Assembly (NCBI GenBank): GCA_016281125.1
Contig: JAEEIA010000073.1
Location: forward strand, 1-50,683
Length of the DNA stretch: 50,683 bases
Direction: 5' to 3'
Source of the DNA: Oscillospiraceae bacterium
GTDB lineage: Bacteria > Bacillota > Clostridia > Oscillospirales > Ruminococcaceae
In this document: positions 15,634 through 23,570 of the stretch, in pieces
Position numbering within the stretch: the first letter of the stretch is position 1
Layout of the letters: the number at the start of each line of letters is the position of its first letter
Made by a program: the position numbers and the translations under genes
The notes under the pieces: model-generated
Told to the model about the DNA's origin: nothing
The model's input: the letters and a program-made list of their open reading frames with translations, nothing else
Databases searched by the model: none

Positions 15634-18387
15634 ATGAGGAGAAAAATCATTGCGGGACTGTGCGCGTTCGGGACGGTTTGTTCTGCTGCCGCAGGGCCGC
15701 TCCGGCTGACGGATTATGCAGCGTTCACGGCGCTGGCAGCCAGAGCCGGGGACATTGACGGAAACGGCAGTCTGGACGCTGATGATGTCAGATCGCTGGT
15801 CGGGTTCCTGCTGACCGAAAGCAGCACCGCCGCGGGAGCCGATCTTGACAACGACGGCAAGGTTTGTGCAAAGGATCTGACCGCACTGAAACGGCAGCTG
15901 CTGAACGGTCAGCCGTCTGACGGGCAGGGCAGCCTGCGGATCAACGAGGTCTGTTCCACGAACAAAAAATCGCTGAAAGCCGCAGACGAAACTTCACCGG
16001 ACTGGATTGAGCTGTTTAATGCCGGAAGCACCGCCTGTGATCTGAGCGGCATCGGCGTATCAGACGGCGACAAAAACCGGTACAAATTCACGTTTCCGCA
16101 GGGGAGCAAGCTGGGCGCAGGGGAATATCTGATTATCTTCTGCGATGACACGGACAGGACAACGGGCGAGCTGCATGCTGCATTCAAGATCAGCGCGGCG
16201 GGTGAAACGATTTATCTGACTGCTGCGGACGGTACCGAGCTGGACAGGATCACGCTGCCGGAGCTTGACACGGATGTGACATACGGCAGAACCGCAGACG
16301 GCCTTGCCCTGCTGAATCCGACACCCGGCAAAAGCAATGATACGGCTGATGTCGTGTACCGCGTGGAGAAGCCGGTCTATTCCGCGGAGGGCGGTTTCTA
16401 TGATGCCGGCTTTGATCTGACGCTGACCGGTGCGGACGGCTGCACGGTGCTTTATACGCTGGACGGCTCCGATCCGCGGACTTCTTCTTCTGCAAAGAAA
16501 TATCAGGGCAGCATCGGCATCCGCAACAATACGAATGATCCGAATGTGTATGCAGCCGTAAAGGATATTTCACTGCGCGGCTATACTCCGCCGAATTATA
16601 ACGTGGACAAGGACATGATTGTGCGTGCGGTCTGCAAGGACAGCAGCGGGCAGTTCAGCGCCGTTGCGACCAATAGCTATTTTGTCGGAAAGACCGCATC
16701 CTATTATCAGGACATGAAGGTGCTGTCGATTTCAACGGACAGCAGCAATTTCTTTGACAAGGAAACCGGTATTTACATGATCGGCAGCCAGTATGAGCGC
16801 TGGAAGAACAGCGGCAGCTTTGATCCGAAGCTCGATCCCGGCAGCTGCGATAACCCGACCAATTACAACATGGAGGGCAAAGAGTGGGAGCGCCCCTGCA
16901 ATATTCAGGTGTTTGAAAAGGGCAAGCTCAAGTATACGGAGGATGTCGGCGTGCGCATTTCCGGCAACTGGACGACTGCCTTCCCGCAGAAGAGCATGAC
17001 CTTCTATGCGCGGAAGGAATACGGTTCGAACAAGATGCAGCATGACTTCTTTGAGGGCAGCGCAACAGACATCGACGGTGCCAAAATCAAGGAGTACAAA
17101 AAGGTGACAATCCGCAACGGCGGCAACGGCTATGACAACTGCCGGTTCCGCGACGATCTGAACCAGTCGCTCGCAGACGGCCTTGCACTCGGCACACAGG
17201 CCAAGCAGGATTATATCGTATTTCTGGACGGCGAATTCTGGGGATATTATTCCATGCAGGAAAAGCTCGATGAAAACTACATTGAGTCGCATTATCATGT
17301 TGATGCGGACAATGTGACCAGAATCAAGAACGGCAATGAGTTTGACGGTCTGGAATCGACGGTTTCGGATTTCAAGCAGTTCTGGAGCTGGGCGATGTCC
17401 GCGGATATGGCGAATGCAGCGAATTATCAGCGTGTCTGTGATACGATTGACGTGCAGGGCTTTATCGACTTTGTTGCGTTTGAAAGCTATATTGTCAACT
17501 GGGACTGCATGATCAACAACAACAACTGGATGATCTGGCGCGCAGATGAAACGGATGCTGCCAATCCCTATGCCGACGGAAAATGGCGCTTCCTGCTCTT
17601 TGATACGGAGTATTCCTCCGGCTATGACGGGCAGTGTCCGCTGAACCGGGATTATTTCAAGTCTATGGATCGCTCCGGGAAGATGACGAGCCTCGGCTCG
17701 CTGTTCCACAGGCTGATGAACAATGCGGAGTTCAAGGAACAGTTTTACGAGCGGTACCAGACGGTCATGAAGGAAAACTTTGATGCAGCGAAGGTTTCAG
17801 ATCAGATTGACGCCTATGCCGCAGCGACAAAGGCTGCCGCGAACGATACGTACCGTAGATTCAGCGTTGGCGCCAGCTTTGACAGCAATGTCAAGATCAT
17901 CCGCAATTTCTATAATAAGCGCGGAAAATATGCGCTGCATCATCTGAATCTGCTCTGCGGCATTCAGGACAACTGGCAGGACGATCCGAATATGATTGAC
18001 CAGTTTGGCTGGAGCATCTGGATGAACGACGGTGCAGGCTCGATTGAATACAACGACGACGGCAGCGTCACGGTCAATGTGACGCGCACCGGGCAGTATG
18101 CGCAGGTCAGCAGCAGCACGGTTTCGCTTCAGGCAGGCAAGACCTACCGCATGACCTATAAGATCAGCACAAGCCAGAATATCAGCTCGTACTCGATGTT
18201 CCAGCAGGGGACGGGCGATTACAAGAGCTACTACTATCAGGATCACACATTTACGCCGAATGCGCAGACGATTACCGATACGGTGACCATGACGGAGTCC
18301 GATGACAATGTCAAGTTCCTGATCGGCCTGGACAAGGGAACCGGAACGTACCGCATTTCCGATTTCTCCATGGTCTGTCTGAATTGA
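15634..18387 (+). CDS. Secreted CotH-type protein: dockerin, lamin-tail, chitobiase-like, CotH kinase, C-terminal binding module
   Basis: 917 residues, ribosome site GAGGGGGG, signal peptide ~1-25. Modules in order: dockerin at the N-terminus (~39-92, DIDGNGSLDADD and DLDNDGKVCAKD); lamin-tail domain (~99-235, INEVCSTN...DWIELFN); chitobiase-like Ig fold (~245-350, LYTLDGSDPRTSS); CotH domain (~360-690) with RISGNWTTAFPQKS, FRDDLNQSL, MQEKLDEN and the metal-binding-like FLLFDTEYSSG (Asp657, Glu659); and a ~130-residue C-terminal CBM4/9-like module (~785-917). CotH proteins are atypical kinases known from spore coats and occur with dockerins in ruminococci; the target on plant cell wall or scaffold is not known. 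A strong terminator follows. Confidence 0.88.
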   Translation: MRRKIIAGLCAFGTVCSAAAGPLRLTDYAAFTALAARAGDIDGNGSLDADDVRSLVGFLLTESSTAAGADLDNDGKVCAKDLTALKRQLLNGQPSDGQGSLRINEVCSTNKKSLKAADETSPDWIELFNAGSTACDLSGIGVSDGDKNRYKFTFPQGSKLGAGEYLIIFCDDTDRTTGELHAAFKISAAGETIYLTAADGTELDRITLPELDTDVTYGRTADGLALLNPTPGKSNDTADVVYRVEKPVYSAEGGFYDAGFDLTLTGADGCTVLYTLDGSDPRTSSSAKKYQGSIGIRNNTNDPNVYAAVKDISLRGYTPPNYNVDKDMIVRAVCKDSSGQFSAVATNSYFVGKTASYYQDMKVLSISTDSSNFFDKETGIYMIGSQYERWKNSGSFDPKLDPGSCDNPTNYNMEGKEWERPCNIQVFEKGKLKYTEDVGVRISGNWTTAFPQKSMTFYARKEYGSNKMQHDFFEGSATDIDGAKIKEYKKVTIRNGGNGYDNCRFRDDLNQSLADGLALGTQAKQDYIVFLDGEFWGYYSMQEKLDENYIESHYHVDADNVTRIKNGNEFDGLESTVSDFKQFWSWAMSADMANAANYQRVCDTIDVQGFIDFVAFESYIVNWDCMINNNNWMIWRADETDAANPYADGKWRFLLFDTEYSSGYDGQCPLNRDYFKSMDRSGKMTSLGSLFHRLMNNAEFKEQFYERYQTVMKENFDAAKVSDQIDAYAAATKAAANDTYRRFSVGASFDSNVKIIRNFYNKRGKYALHHLNLLCGIQDNWQDDPNMIDQFGWSIWMNDGAGSIEYNDDGSVTVNVTRTGQYAQVSSSTVSLQAGKTYRMTYKISTSQNISSYSMFQQGTGDYKSYYYQDHTFTPNAQTITDTVTMTESDDNVKFLIGLDKGTGTYRISDFSMVCLN

Positions 18388-18405
18388 TTTTCCCGGAATA
18401 AAGAA

Positions 18406-18438
18406 CATCCGCCGGATCTGAACAGGATCCGGCGGATG
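18406..18438. terminator. Bidirectional terminator
   Basis: 13-bp perfect stem CATCCGCCGGATC / GATCCGGCGGATG, 7-base loop, between the CotH gene and the convergent PurA-like gene. Confidence 0.8.
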
Positions 18439-18456
18439 CTTTGTTTATCACAGTTT

Positions 18457-19662
18457 TTACAGTGCTTCGGTGCGGACATCTGCCGCAAACGGGCTGGCGG
18501 AGAGATAAACCCGGCTGAATATGCCGGAGAGCGAGCCGCAGAAATCTTGGATAGGGACATTGCCGTCCTTGGTGACGATGCAGCTGTCCGTTTCATTGAG
18601 ATGCGTGAGAAACAGCGATACATTTGCAGAAAGCCCGGCCGATGCAAGATCAGCGGTGACTGCTTTGGCGAATTCTCCCGGATCGCCGTGCGCTGCCGTC
18701 CGCAGGATGCCCTGCCATTCATTAGGGATATTGGTGCGGTCCGTGTGGGCGAATGCACTGACTGCGTTCAGATTTTCATACGGCAGCGGCCCCGCGCCGT
18801 GCCTTGTGACATAGCTGCGCGTGACGTAAACAATCTCCGTTTCAGGCAGGTCATTGCCGTACAAGCTGCGCAGGATCCTTGCCGGTTCATACAGTCCGGT
18901 TCGTGACGTCGTCAGATGCGGCGCATATTCCGTATACAGCTCGTCCAGCAGCAGCCCCTGCGCGCCCTCGAACAGAATGTGCTCATAATGCAGCAGATGC
19001 GTCTGCTCCTTGATCTGAACGAATGCCGCATTCCGTGCCATCTGCTCTGCGGCATTCCGGAGCACGGTATCGCTTTGCAGCAGCTCACCGTATTCACCGG
19101 CACTGTGCAGGTCGATTTGCAGCGCCTTCAGACGAAGCGGGAGGTATTCTCTTTGCAGGAACCGCAGCTTCTGATACAGCGATTCTGCCTGCATTCCGGC
19201 AATCTCCCCGAGATGCAGCGGGTATGCCGCAGAGCGCACGACGGCTTCATTGATGCCCATGCCGCATGATCCGTGGCGGTTTTGGCCGCGGGATGTTTCC
19301 AGCAGCATATTCAGGAGAATGTCACCGATATAGGTGCAGCGGCAGTCCGGGGATGCGAAAATCTGCGGCACCGATCCGTTCAGGCTGCGAAACCGCGTGA
19401 TTTCGTCAGAGAGCTTATAGAGATCCGGCAGAAAGCTGTCCGCCCAATAGGTATCTGTCCCGCGGAACGATGCGGAGGACAGCTGCGAGAATACAAAGCG
19501 CTTTTCGGGAAAGTCAACAGTATGCCCGGCCTGTGCGCCGCCGTTGTGCCGCACGCAGATTGCCGGAACTCCCGCTCTGACGCTTTGCATTGCGAAATAA
19601 TCCGCGGCAAGCCCCTTTCCCTCATCGCCGAAATTCTTTCCGATGATGATTGTAACTGACAC
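18457..19662 (-). CDS. Divergent adenylosuccinate synthetase (PurA)-like enzyme
   Basis: 401 residues (PurA is ~430), GTG start six bases after the upstream stop, no clear ribosome site, so translation is probably coupled. Seen: P-loop-like GKNFGDEGKG with Asp13 in the position of the catalytic base, HNGGAQAGHTV with His47 in the position of the catalytic acid, FEGAQGLLLDE, and VTRHGAGPLPYE matching PurA's STRVGAGPFPTE. The Arg-rich loop that binds aspartate in PurA (TTGRRRRTGW) is replaced by TNIPNEWQGI, and the KLD and C-terminal GPDR guanine/IMP signatures are not kept (LTHLNETD; SPFAADVR). I infer a GTP-dependent ligase that phosphorylates an oxo group but joins something other than aspartate. 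Last gene of the vWA operon. Confidence 0.8.
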   Translation of the reverse strand: MSVTIIIGKNFGDEGKGLAADYFAMQSVRAGVPAICVRHNGGAQAGHTVDFPEKRFVFSQLSSASFRGTDTYWADSFLPDLYKLSDEITRFRSLNGSVPQIFASPDCRCTYIGDILLNMLLETSRGQNRHGSCGMGINEAVVRSAAYPLHLGEIAGMQAESLYQKLRFLQREYLPLRLKALQIDLHSAGEYGELLQSDTVLRNAAEQMARNAAFVQIKEQTHLLHYEHILFEGAQGLLLDELYTEYAPHLTTSRTGLYEPARILRSLYGNDLPETEIVYVTRSYVTRHGAGPLPYENLNAVSAFAHTDRTNIPNEWQGILRTAAHGDPGEFAKAVTADLASAGLSANVSLFLTHLNETDSCIVTKDGNVPIQDFCGSLSGIFSRVYLSASPFAADVRTEAL

Positions 19663-19668
19663 GGCTGA

Positions 19669-20547
19669 TTACAGAGAAATCGTTTCCAGCGCGGTAGCAA
19701 CAACGTCCTTGGCCTTGCCGCTCCACTGAGAAACGGCCTCCGCTTTTGTCATACCGCCTGTGACCTGCATCAGCGAAATCATGACCTCTGCCAGGAATTC
19801 GATATCCGCCGGTTCAATGACCGCATTGCGCCCGGGCAGCAGCGGTTCCCATGTTTTCAGAGAGGATGCGGTGTGGCTGCCTGTGATGATATGGAAAATC
19901 TCGTACTTCTGACCGGCCTCCGCCGCCAGCTCGCGCGTCTTGTAATCGGGGGCATTTTTGTCGCCGTAGGTACGCTCAATTTCGCTGCTGCGGAGAATTG
20001 CTTCCTTGCCGTCGTCCCCGATCTCGTCACCGATGCAGAACAGGAATCCCTTTTTGCCTCGCTTTTCAAAGCAGTCGGTCGAGGTGTGCTTCAACGCAAA
20101 ATACCAGACCAGCGCATCATAGCTGTACCGGTTGCCGCCCTGGAGGACGAAATCCAGCAGCTGCTCCACGACGCGGATATCTGCTTCAAACTGCGTGACC
20201 TGCATCGAGAGTCCGTGTCCGGGCGAGGTGAACGCCGCACACATGATATGCGGATCCGGAACCGGCCGCTTTTCCAGAATCATGGTTGCGGTTTTGTTGA
20301 GCGAGTTCTTTGCGATTTCGGCAGCGAGATAGCCCATCGAGCCGGTCGAATCAAAACCGATGATGATCGGCGTTGCGTTCGGGGAATCTGCGCTGTCCCT
20401 GGATTCGCGTACGGTAATGAACTGCGGCAGATATTTTTCCTGCGCGCCGTTGCCTTTGAAGATGTCACCGGCGGTGGACTGATCGCTGATGCCTCTGCTG
20501 TGCTTCAGACGGCTCCAGTCCGCTGCATTATAACTTCCGTGTCCCAT
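19669..20547 (-). CDS. vWA-like protein (second paralogue of the operon)
   Basis: 292 residues from ATG 20545-20547, preceded by GAGGAGG; the longer frame upstream runs into the previous gene. N-terminus MGHGSYNAADWSRL is shared with the preceding gene. From ~45: RESRDSADSP, then IIIGFDSTGSMGY, a von Willebrand A MIDAS motif of the form DxTxS (Asp66, Thr68, Ser70), followed by VPDPHIMCAAF, a Gly-containing loop (LQGGNRYSYDALVWYFALKH) and GKKGFLFCIGDE. No signal peptide, so cytosolic. vWA proteins act as metal-dependent binding platforms, often with ATPases or chaperones. This subfamily (RESRDS...STGSMGY) also occurs in giant phages and Bacteroides as far as I recall, without known function. 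Confidence 0.75.
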   Translation of the reverse strand: MGHGSYNAADWSRLKHSRGISDQSTAGDIFKGNGAQEKYLPQFITVRESRDSADSPNATPIIIGFDSTGSMGYLAAEIAKNSLNKTATMILEKRPVPDPHIMCAAFTSPGHGLSMQVTQFEADIRVVEQLLDFVLQGGNRYSYDALVWYFALKHTSTDCFEKRGKKGFLFCIGDEIGDDGKEAILRSSEIERTYGDKNAPDYKTRELAAEAGQKYEIFHIITGSHTASSLKTWEPLLPGRNAVIEPADIEFLAEVMISLMQVTGGMTKAEAVSQWSGKAKDVVATALETISL

Positions 20548-20560
20548 GTTGAAAACCTCC

Positions 20561-21463
20561 TCAGAATGAAATGATATTTTGATCGGCCATGCGGATGCAG
20601 GCGAGGGATGCCGCGGCGATTTCCGCAGCACTCTGGTCCACGCACCGCAGAGCTTCATTATGCGTTTTGCCCTCCGCAACGGAGATCAGCGAAAAGATCA
20701 GCTCCGCCAGGCAGGAGATATCCTTTTTACTGACTGCTGCAACCCGTCCGGGCATCAGATCGTTCCACGACGCAAAGATCCGGTCGTCGCCGGGCATGCC
20801 CTTGTCAATGCAGATGTGAAAAACGTGATATTTATCCTCGGCGGCTGCCAGCAGCTCCGCGTCAGACAGATCATACGGGACGCTGTCCCCGAATACGCGT
20901 TCTATTTCATTCCGGGTGAGCGTCTTGTGGCAGAGATCATCTCCGATTGTGATGAGATGCCCTTTCCGGTGTCTTTTTTCAAAGCAGTCTGTTTTGGTGC
21001 GGTTTGCGGCAAAATACCACGCGAGCTGATAGGATTCGCCGCCGTTCCCGCCGCCGCCGCCCTCCAGATACAGACCGGTCAGCTGTTTGATGATGCGGAT
21101 ATCGCTTTCACACTGCGTCACCTGAAACGGGACGCGGTCGCTTTTGCTGTCGCCGATTGCGCAGCAGAGTACCTGCGGGCAGGGGATCGGCTTGTTTTCG
21201 TACAGATACATAATGGCGCGGTTCAGCGCATGCATTGCGAGCTCCTCGGCCAGATAGCCCATGGACGCCGTGACGTCCAGCCCGATGATGACCGGTGTGG
21301 ACATTGGGGAATCCTCGCTGTCGCGTGCCTCCCGGAAGACGCCCCGCAAAGACGCTGCGGTCTGCGGTGCCTCCGCTCTGAAAATATCCGACGCTTTTTT
21401 CTGCGCTCCGAACGAGCTTCTCAGCTTGTTCCAGTCACTTGCCGTATAGCTTCCGTGTCCCAT
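20561..21463 (-). CDS. vWA-like protein (first paralogue of the operon)
   Basis: 300 residues, starting two bases after the zinc-ribbon gene ends. Same plan as its neighbour: MGHGSYTASDWNKL, REARDSEDSP, VIIGLDVTASMGY with the MIDAS residues Asp63, Thr65 and Ser67, IPCPQVLCCAIGDSKSD, a striking glycine loop (LEGGGGGNGGESYQLAWYFA) and GHLITIGDDLCH. The C-terminal ~80 residues (WNDLMPGRVAAV...AALACI-like helices) match the C-terminus of the partner gene. I infer a heterodimer or two-part platform built from a gene duplication. Cytosolic; no catalytic residues recognised. Confidence 0.75.
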   Translation of the reverse strand: MGHGSYTASDWNKLRSSFGAQKKASDIFRAEAPQTAASLRGVFREARDSEDSPMSTPVIIGLDVTASMGYLAEELAMHALNRAIMYLYENKPIPCPQVLCCAIGDSKSDRVPFQVTQCESDIRIIKQLTGLYLEGGGGGNGGESYQLAWYFAANRTKTDCFEKRHRKGHLITIGDDLCHKTLTRNEIERVFGDSVPYDLSDAELLAAAEDKYHVFHICIDKGMPGDDRIFASWNDLMPGRVAAVSKKDISCLAELIFSLISVAEGKTHNEALRCVDQSAAEIAAASLACIRMADQNIISF

Positions 21464-21465
21464 CG

Positions 21466-22434
21466 TTATGTTCCTTTTCCGTAGATCTGCGCATCGTCTG
21501 TGTCCATGGTGATGAACTTGCGCTCGCCGTAGGATCTGATCAGCGTGTCATCCCATTTCGCAAAATCGTCATACGCATTGCTTTCCGGTTCACTTTTCAG
21601 AAAATCTGCAAACGGCTTCGGGATATCGTCTGTTTCCTTTGCCGCCGCAGCGGAGGAGAAGCCCAGAACCTTTGCAGCAGTTTCACGCAGTGCATACAGA
21701 TTATCCCGCGTTGTGAGGATTCTGCCGTTTACGGTCGTGTGGTTCCGCACGGCGCTCCACCAGCCGCCGTAGAGGCTGGCCTGATGCTCATACGGATCAA
21801 TATACAGCGAATCAATGCCGAATTCCGGATGTACGATGCTGCTGTATTCCATGACGCAGCAGAGATTTTCCATCCGCCCGACCAGCCATGCGGTATGTCT
21901 GCCGCTGAGTTTGCCGAACAGCCGGAGCGGATATTCGTCCTCGCTCTTTTTGACTGCGAGCAGAACGCCGCCGTCCTTGAGGGCGAATCCGCCGCTGATT
22001 ACAGGGAAGAAGCGCGACAGATTTCTGGTATCGGCGGACGGATAATCGAGCAGGGAAACCGCTCTCCGGTATTTGTCCGAAAGCGCGGCCTGCGCTTCTT
22101 CAAAGCGGAAGATCACGGATTGTCTTGCAGCGTAAGCGGTCATGAGCGGAAGGCTGAACCGGTGCAGATGCGTGACATTGATCTGCTTGCCGTCCGCGCA
22201 GTCAAAGACCTCTCTGTCAGCCTGCGCCCAGAGCTCATCCGCGCGGCGCCGGCGCTCCTGCCCGTCGGCGGACAGGCTGAAAAAGCTCCGCATCCGTGCA
22301 TGGAATTCGCGGTAGTAGTCGGTGTCCCTGTGGTCGAGCACGTAGTCCGTTTTGCAGTACGGACAGTGCGCGGTCGTGCCGGACGGATCAATGACCATCG
22401 GGCCGCCGCAGTTCCTGCAATTCAGATTCTTCAT
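21466..22434 (-). CDS. Zinc-ribbon protein heading the vWA/PurA-like operon
   Basis: 322 residues, start preceded by GGGAGGA. The N-terminus carries a zinc ribbon, Cys6-x2-Cys9 and Cys24-x2-Cys27 (NCRNCGG...HCPYCKTDY). A charged helical stretch (about 35-130) is followed by an alpha/beta region with FPVISGGFALKDGGVLLAVKK and YGGWWSAVRNHTTVNGRILTTRDN. No known domain recognised after the ribbon. It is transcribed from its own promoter (22530-22558) and directly followed by the two vWA genes and the PurA-like gene, with gaps of 2, 13 and 6 bases. Such ribbons usually serve protein or nucleic acid binding; here it may be the scaffold of a complex (inference). Confidence 0.7.
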   Translation of the reverse strand: MKNLNCRNCGGPMVIDPSGTTAHCPYCKTDYVLDHRDTDYYREFHARMRSFFSLSADGQERRRRADELWAQADREVFDCADGKQINVTHLHRFSLPLMTAYAARQSVIFRFEEAQAALSDKYRRAVSLLDYPSADTRNLSRFFPVISGGFALKDGGVLLAVKKSEDEYPLRLFGKLSGRHTAWLVGRMENLCCVMEYSSIVHPEFGIDSLYIDPYEHQASLYGGWWSAVRNHTTVNGRILTTRDNLYALRETAAKVLGFSSAAAAKETDDIPKPFADFLKSEPESNAYDDFAKWDDTLIRSYGERKFITMDTDDAQIYGKGT

Positions 22435-22529
22435 TTTCTGTCCTCCCGGGCGTTGTGTTGATCTTGCTTTCGCAGCATTTCCGGACGCTGAACGCAGAGA
22501 AAAGCTGCTCAGCGGGATATACTGCTTCT

Positions 22530-22558
22530 ATTATACAGCATTTTTACCGAAATAGCAA
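22530..22558 (-). promoter_or_regulatory. Promoter of the zinc-ribbon/vWA/PurA-like operon
   Basis: Minus strand: TTGCTA (22553-22558), 17 bases, TATAAT (22530-22535), about 95 bases before the first start codon. Confidence 0.7.
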
Positions 22559-22585
22559 GTCGTAATTAAAAATCTGATCCGGATA

Positions 22586-22614
22586 TTGATTTTTTTGTAA
22601 AGATATGCTAAAAT
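22586..22614 (+). promoter_or_regulatory. Promoter of the EamA-NhaC operon
   Basis: TTGATT (22586-22591), 17 bases, extended -10 TGCTAAAAT (TAAAAT 22609-22614); divergent to the promoter at 22530. Confidence 0.65.
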
Positions 22615-22649
22615 GAAACTGTTGATTCTGACAGATCGGAGATTGCTAC

Positions 22650-23570
22650 ATGCTCAAACGATTTCGCGGATGTTTTCTGCTGCTTCTGACGGCACTGATC
22701 TGGGGTTCGGCATTTGTTGCGCAGAGTGCCGGAATGCAGCATATCGGGCCCTTTACCTTCAACTGCATCCGCACGCTGCTCGGCGGCGCTGTCCTGCTTC
22801 CGGTGATCCTCGGAATGCGGCTGCTGCGCAGGGGCAGACCGGCGCCGAAGACCGATCTGCGAATGACGGTGCGCGGCGGAATCTGCTGCGGCGTGCTGCT
22901 CTGCATTGCGAGCGGCTTTCAGCAGGCAGGCATTGTGTATACGACAGCCGGAAAAGCCGGTTTTATCACGGCACTCTATGTGGTGCTGGTTCCGCTGCTC
23001 GGACTGCTGACGCATAAGAAACCGCCGAAGCGGATCTGGCTCTGTGTGCTCTGTGCCGTTGCAGGATTCTGGCTGCTCTGTATGAAGGAGCCGTTCAGAC
23101 CCGGCCGGGGGGATTTGCTGGTGCTGTGCTGCACCTTGTTTTTTGCGTTTCATATTATCACCGTGGATTATTTCTGCGAACGTGCAGTTGATCCGACGGT
23201 CATGTCATGCATTCAGTTCCTTACCGCCGGATGCCTGCTCGGGATCGGGATGCTGCTGTTTGAATCACCGCAGCTTTCCGCGATCCGCGGTGCAGGTGTG
23301 CCGATCCTGTATGCGGGCATCATGTCATGCGGCGTTGCATATACGCTGCAAATCCTCGGGCAGCGGGAAACGCCGCCCGCGCTTGCGACGCTGCTGATGA
23401 GTCTGGAATCGGTTTTTGCGGCTTTGTCCGGCTGGCTGATTCTGCATGAGCGGCTTTCTCTGAGAGAGTGCGCAGGCTGTTTTCTGGTCTTTACAGCAGT
23501 GACGGCTGCACAGCTGCTGACTGCTGCGGACAATCAATCAAGTAAGGATGAGAGGAAGGTACAGGAATGA
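22650..23570 (+). CDS. EamA/DMT-superfamily transporter
   Basis: 306 residues with ten hydrophobic segments arranged as two EamA repeats. The first repeat shows the typical WGSAFVAQSAG after helix 1 and FNCIRTLLGG; the second shows AGIMSCGVAYTLQILGQ and the family's ALLMSLESVFAALSGWLILHE end. DMT members export metabolites or amino acids with protons; the substrate cannot be told from sequence. Its stop overlaps the next start by four bases (ATGA at 23567-23570), so it is co-translated with the NhaC antiporter. Confidence 0.88.
   Translation: MLKRFRGCFLLLLTALIWGSAFVAQSAGMQHIGPFTFNCIRTLLGGAVLLPVILGMRLLRRGRPAPKTDLRMTVRGGICCGVLLCIASGFQQAGIVYTTAGKAGFITALYVVLVPLLGLLTHKKPPKRIWLCVLCAVAGFWLLCMKEPFRPGRGDLLVLCCTLFFAFHIITVDYFCERAVDPTVMSCIQFLTAGCLLGIGMLLFESPQLSAIRGAGVPILYAGIMSCGVAYTLQILGQRETPPALATLLMSLESVFAALSGWLILHERLSLRECAGCFLVFTAVTAAQLLTAADNQSSKDERKVQE

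Noticed and set aside
16732-17709. Long minus-strand open frame inside the CotH gene
   Set aside because: It is a shadow of the well-supported CotH coding frame with no ribosome site or domain.
18457-19662. Housekeeping purA
   Set aside because: The aspartate/IMP arginine loop and C-terminal base-binding motif are missing and the gene lies in a vWA operon, so I did not give it the purA symbol.
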